From NCBI RefSeq assembly GCF_030515985.1, contig NZ_CP100376.1:1078018-1083631 (forward strand): a stretch of 5,614 bases of DNA. The letters are read 5' to 3'. The translations under genes were made by a program, and so were the position numbers. Shown here in pieces: positions 4,151 to 5,614 of the stretch. Under the pieces are notes generated by a model. That model did no database searches and had not been told where the DNA came from. It worked only from the letters and a program-made list of their open reading frames with translations. Origin of the DNA: Corynebacterium accolens (lineage in GTDB: Bacteria; Actinomycetota; Actinomycetes; Mycobacteriales; Mycobacteriaceae). The stretch's first letter is position 1, and every line of letters starts with the position of its first letter.

Positions 4151-5614
4151 TACGTCGCCTCCACGCGCCAGCGCCCCTCTGACCACACCAAGAGCCAGGC
4201 GCGCTGGCGTTGCTCCCGCTCAGCCTGGCCCACAATTTGTAGCCGCGCCGCGTGCTGCGGCTTTTCGGTCCACCACTGCGTATCCACCGGCCACGGGCCA
4301 GCCCAGCCGATGACGCGGTAGCGGTGTGCGCCCCACCCGAGCGCCACGGGTACAGAGGATAGGAGGGCCTCGGCGGTGACGATGACGTCCCGCGCGGCGG
4401 CATCGATAAGCCGAATGCGCGCGGCCGGGTGGTTCGGCCCACCGCCTAGGCGCGCGGGAAGCGGCGCGGGGAGCCTGCCCGGCCAGCTGCCTTGCGGCGT
4501 GGCATCGCGCTGCTCCCCATAGGGAACGTACTCGATACGCTCGGCCACCCCGCGGCCACCGGCGGCCCGCGGCTGCAAGACGCGATCTATGCCCAACTGC
4601 GATTGCACGCGCGAAATTACCCGCTTGACTTGTTCCTGTGAGGCATCCCCGCCCCATAGGCCATCGGCCTGCGGCCTAGCTACCTCCACAGGCTCGAGCA
4701 CCAGCCGCACGATCGCGGCACCGTCCTTGCCGCTCGAACGCGCCGCCGTAAGCCACCCATCCAGCTGCCAGCGCACCCGGTTCGCGGTCGCTTGCTCCGT
4801 CAACGCCTCGTGCGTGCGCCATACCCGGGCCACAGTTTCACCAGTGGCCAGCTCCGCCACCACGCGCAGGCGCACGCACACCACTTCCGCTTCCGCCAAC
4901 CGCACGTGCAGCTGCGCGGCCAAGTGCCGAGCCACGAATGCCGCCGCATCCACGCGCTCGATGGATTGCTCGCTGCTCACGGACAGATCAGGCCGCGCCA
5001 TTTCCGGGGACACGCGCTGGTCCGCCCGCGCGTGCGCCACCTCATGCGCGCGTTTTCCCTGCTGCCCAAACCGGGTAACCACCTGCTTAAACGGCAGCGC
5101 CGCCACATCACCCAGCCGGCGCACGCCCAATTTCTGCAGCTGGGCCACAAACTCCGCAGAAAACCCCAGCGCGGCCTCCGCGGCTAAAACACTCACGGGC
5201 TGGGCAGCCAAGAAATCCCGCGACTCTCCCTCCGGCACCACCGCGCCTACCCCGCGGTGCCGAGCCGCGATGATGGCCGTGGCAATCTCGTCTGCCACAC
5301 CAAGGGTGGAATCAAAACCGGCGTGCGCGGTGGCATCGGCAAGCATCTCCAACGCCTCCGGCCCGTGGTAGCGCAGCGCCGCCCCCGCATCCACGATGGC
5401 CAGGCCGGGCCGCAGCACCTCTACGGACGAGGCCACGGCATCCAAGCCCGCCGCAATCTCCGCGAAGGCCGCGCCGTCCCTATCCGGGTTCGCCTCCATC
5501 ACCTTTACCTCAGGGCAAATCGCTTGGGCCTGGCGCAGGCGCATCCCGCGCCGAATGCCGGCCCGGCGCGCCGCGCTATCGCAGACCAGCACCGCATGAT
5601 TGCGCGCAACCAGC
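4147..5614 (-). CDS. imuB: ImuB-like Y-family polymerase homologue (N-terminus off window)
   Basis: The frame runs off the right edge, with 488 residues visible; family lengths near 520 suggest about 30-40 residues are missing. The GTG at 5592 is internal, because upstream codons continue the family sequence (LVARNHAVLVCDSAARRAG). Residues below count from that GTG. The segment GIRRGMRLRQAQ (12-23) matches the Y-family fingers/palm region. At the place where active Y-family polymerases carry the Ser-Ile-Asp-Glu acidic pair, this protein reads VDAG (67-70), so the catalytic DE appears to be lost, as known for ImuB. QADGLWGG (308-315) resembles the sliding-clamp motif of mycobacterial ImuB. The C-terminal region ends in the ARLQIVG...WRVEATY pattern usual for ImuB. 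Its known role is as a hub linking ImuA' and DnaE2 to the clamp in SOS mutagenesis. Its promoter and any LexA box are outside the window. Confidence 0.92.
   Translation of the reverse strand, partial: LVARNHAVLVCDSAARRAGIRRGMRLRQAQAICPEVKVMEANPDRDGAAFAEIAAGLDAVASSVEVLRPGLAIVDAGAALRYHGPEALEMLADATAHAGFDSTLGVADEIATAIIAARHRGVGAVVPEGESRDFLAAQPVSVLAAEAALGFSAEFVAQLQKLGVRRLGDVAALPFKQVVTRFGQQGKRAHEVAHARADQRVSPEMARPDLSVSSEQSIERVDAAAFVARHLAAQLHVRLAEAEVVCVRLRVVAELATGETVARVWRTHEALTEQATANRVRWQLDGWLTAARSSGKDGAAIVRLVLEPVEVARPQADGLWGGDASQEQVKRVISRVQSQLGIDRVLQPRAAGGRGVAERIEYVPYGEQRDATPQGSWPGRLPAPLPARLGGGPNHPAARIRLIDAAARDVIVTAEALLSSVPVALGWGAHRYRVIGWAGPWPVDTQWWTEKPQHAARLQIVGQAEREQRQRAWLLVWSEGRWRVEATY
4165..4210 (+). 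terminator. Strong hairpin just past the lipoprotein gene, inside imuB
   Basis: CGCCAGCGC (4166-4174) and GCGCTGGCG (4201-4209) form a perfect 9-bp stem, with a flanking G-U pair (4165/4210) and, after one mismatch, three more pairs (4176-4178 with 4197-4199). It begins 15 bases after the lipoprotein stop. There is no T run on either strand, so it could only be a non-canonical terminator or an mRNA 3'-end stabiliser for the plus-strand gene. It lies within imuB codons, so chance is possible. Confidence 0.3.

Noticed and set aside
4589..5371. 260-codon plus-strand open frame opposite imuB
   Set aside because: Ser/Arg/Thr/Ala-rich shadow translation with no domain, covered completely by the well-supported imuB frame.
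5590..5592. GTG as the start of imuB
   Set aside because: In-frame codons upstream to the window edge continue the expected Y-family sequence, and the protein would lack its N-terminal palm residues.

Overview
The window is a GC-rich, tightly packed actinobacterial chromosome segment, most likely from Corynebacterium. The genus is inferred from the gene families, GTG starts, an apparently leaderless lipoprotein gene and motifs resembling corynebacterial DtxR and McbR operators. No RNA gene, CRISPR array, insertion sequence, phage gene or other mobile element is visible. The window is cut inside a gene at both ends.

Left part (1-2623, plus strand): a complete methionine ABC importer in the order metQ (lipoprotein, N-terminus off the window), metN (ATPase with a C-terminal NIL domain) and metI (permease). 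A GC-rich hairpin lies between metQ and metN, so binding protein could be made in excess of the membrane and ATPase subunits. metN and metI overlap by ATGA and are probably translationally coupled.

Middle (2610-4150): a minus-strand sucrase/ferredoxin-like protein with a Cys/His set fitting a [2Fe-2S] thioredoxin-like ferredoxin, and a divergent plus-strand lipoprotein with an AMIN-like domain. The roughly 110-base gap between them holds a DtxR-like half-site, two overlapping palindromes and -10 hexamers on opposite strands. It is the only real intergenic control region in the window.

Right part (4147-5614, minus strand): the C-terminal majority of ImuB, the catalytically dead Y-family polymerase homologue of the ImuA'-ImuB-DnaE2 mutasome, running off the right edge.

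Both convergent junctions (metI with the ferredoxin-like gene, lipoprotein gene with imuB) overlap at their stop codons, so any terminators must lie inside the opposing gene; candidate hairpins are listed. I found no convincing undescribed system. The most interesting part is the divergent control region at 3483-3592, which may tie an Fe-S protein and an envelope lipoprotein to iron and/or sulfur-amino-acid status.
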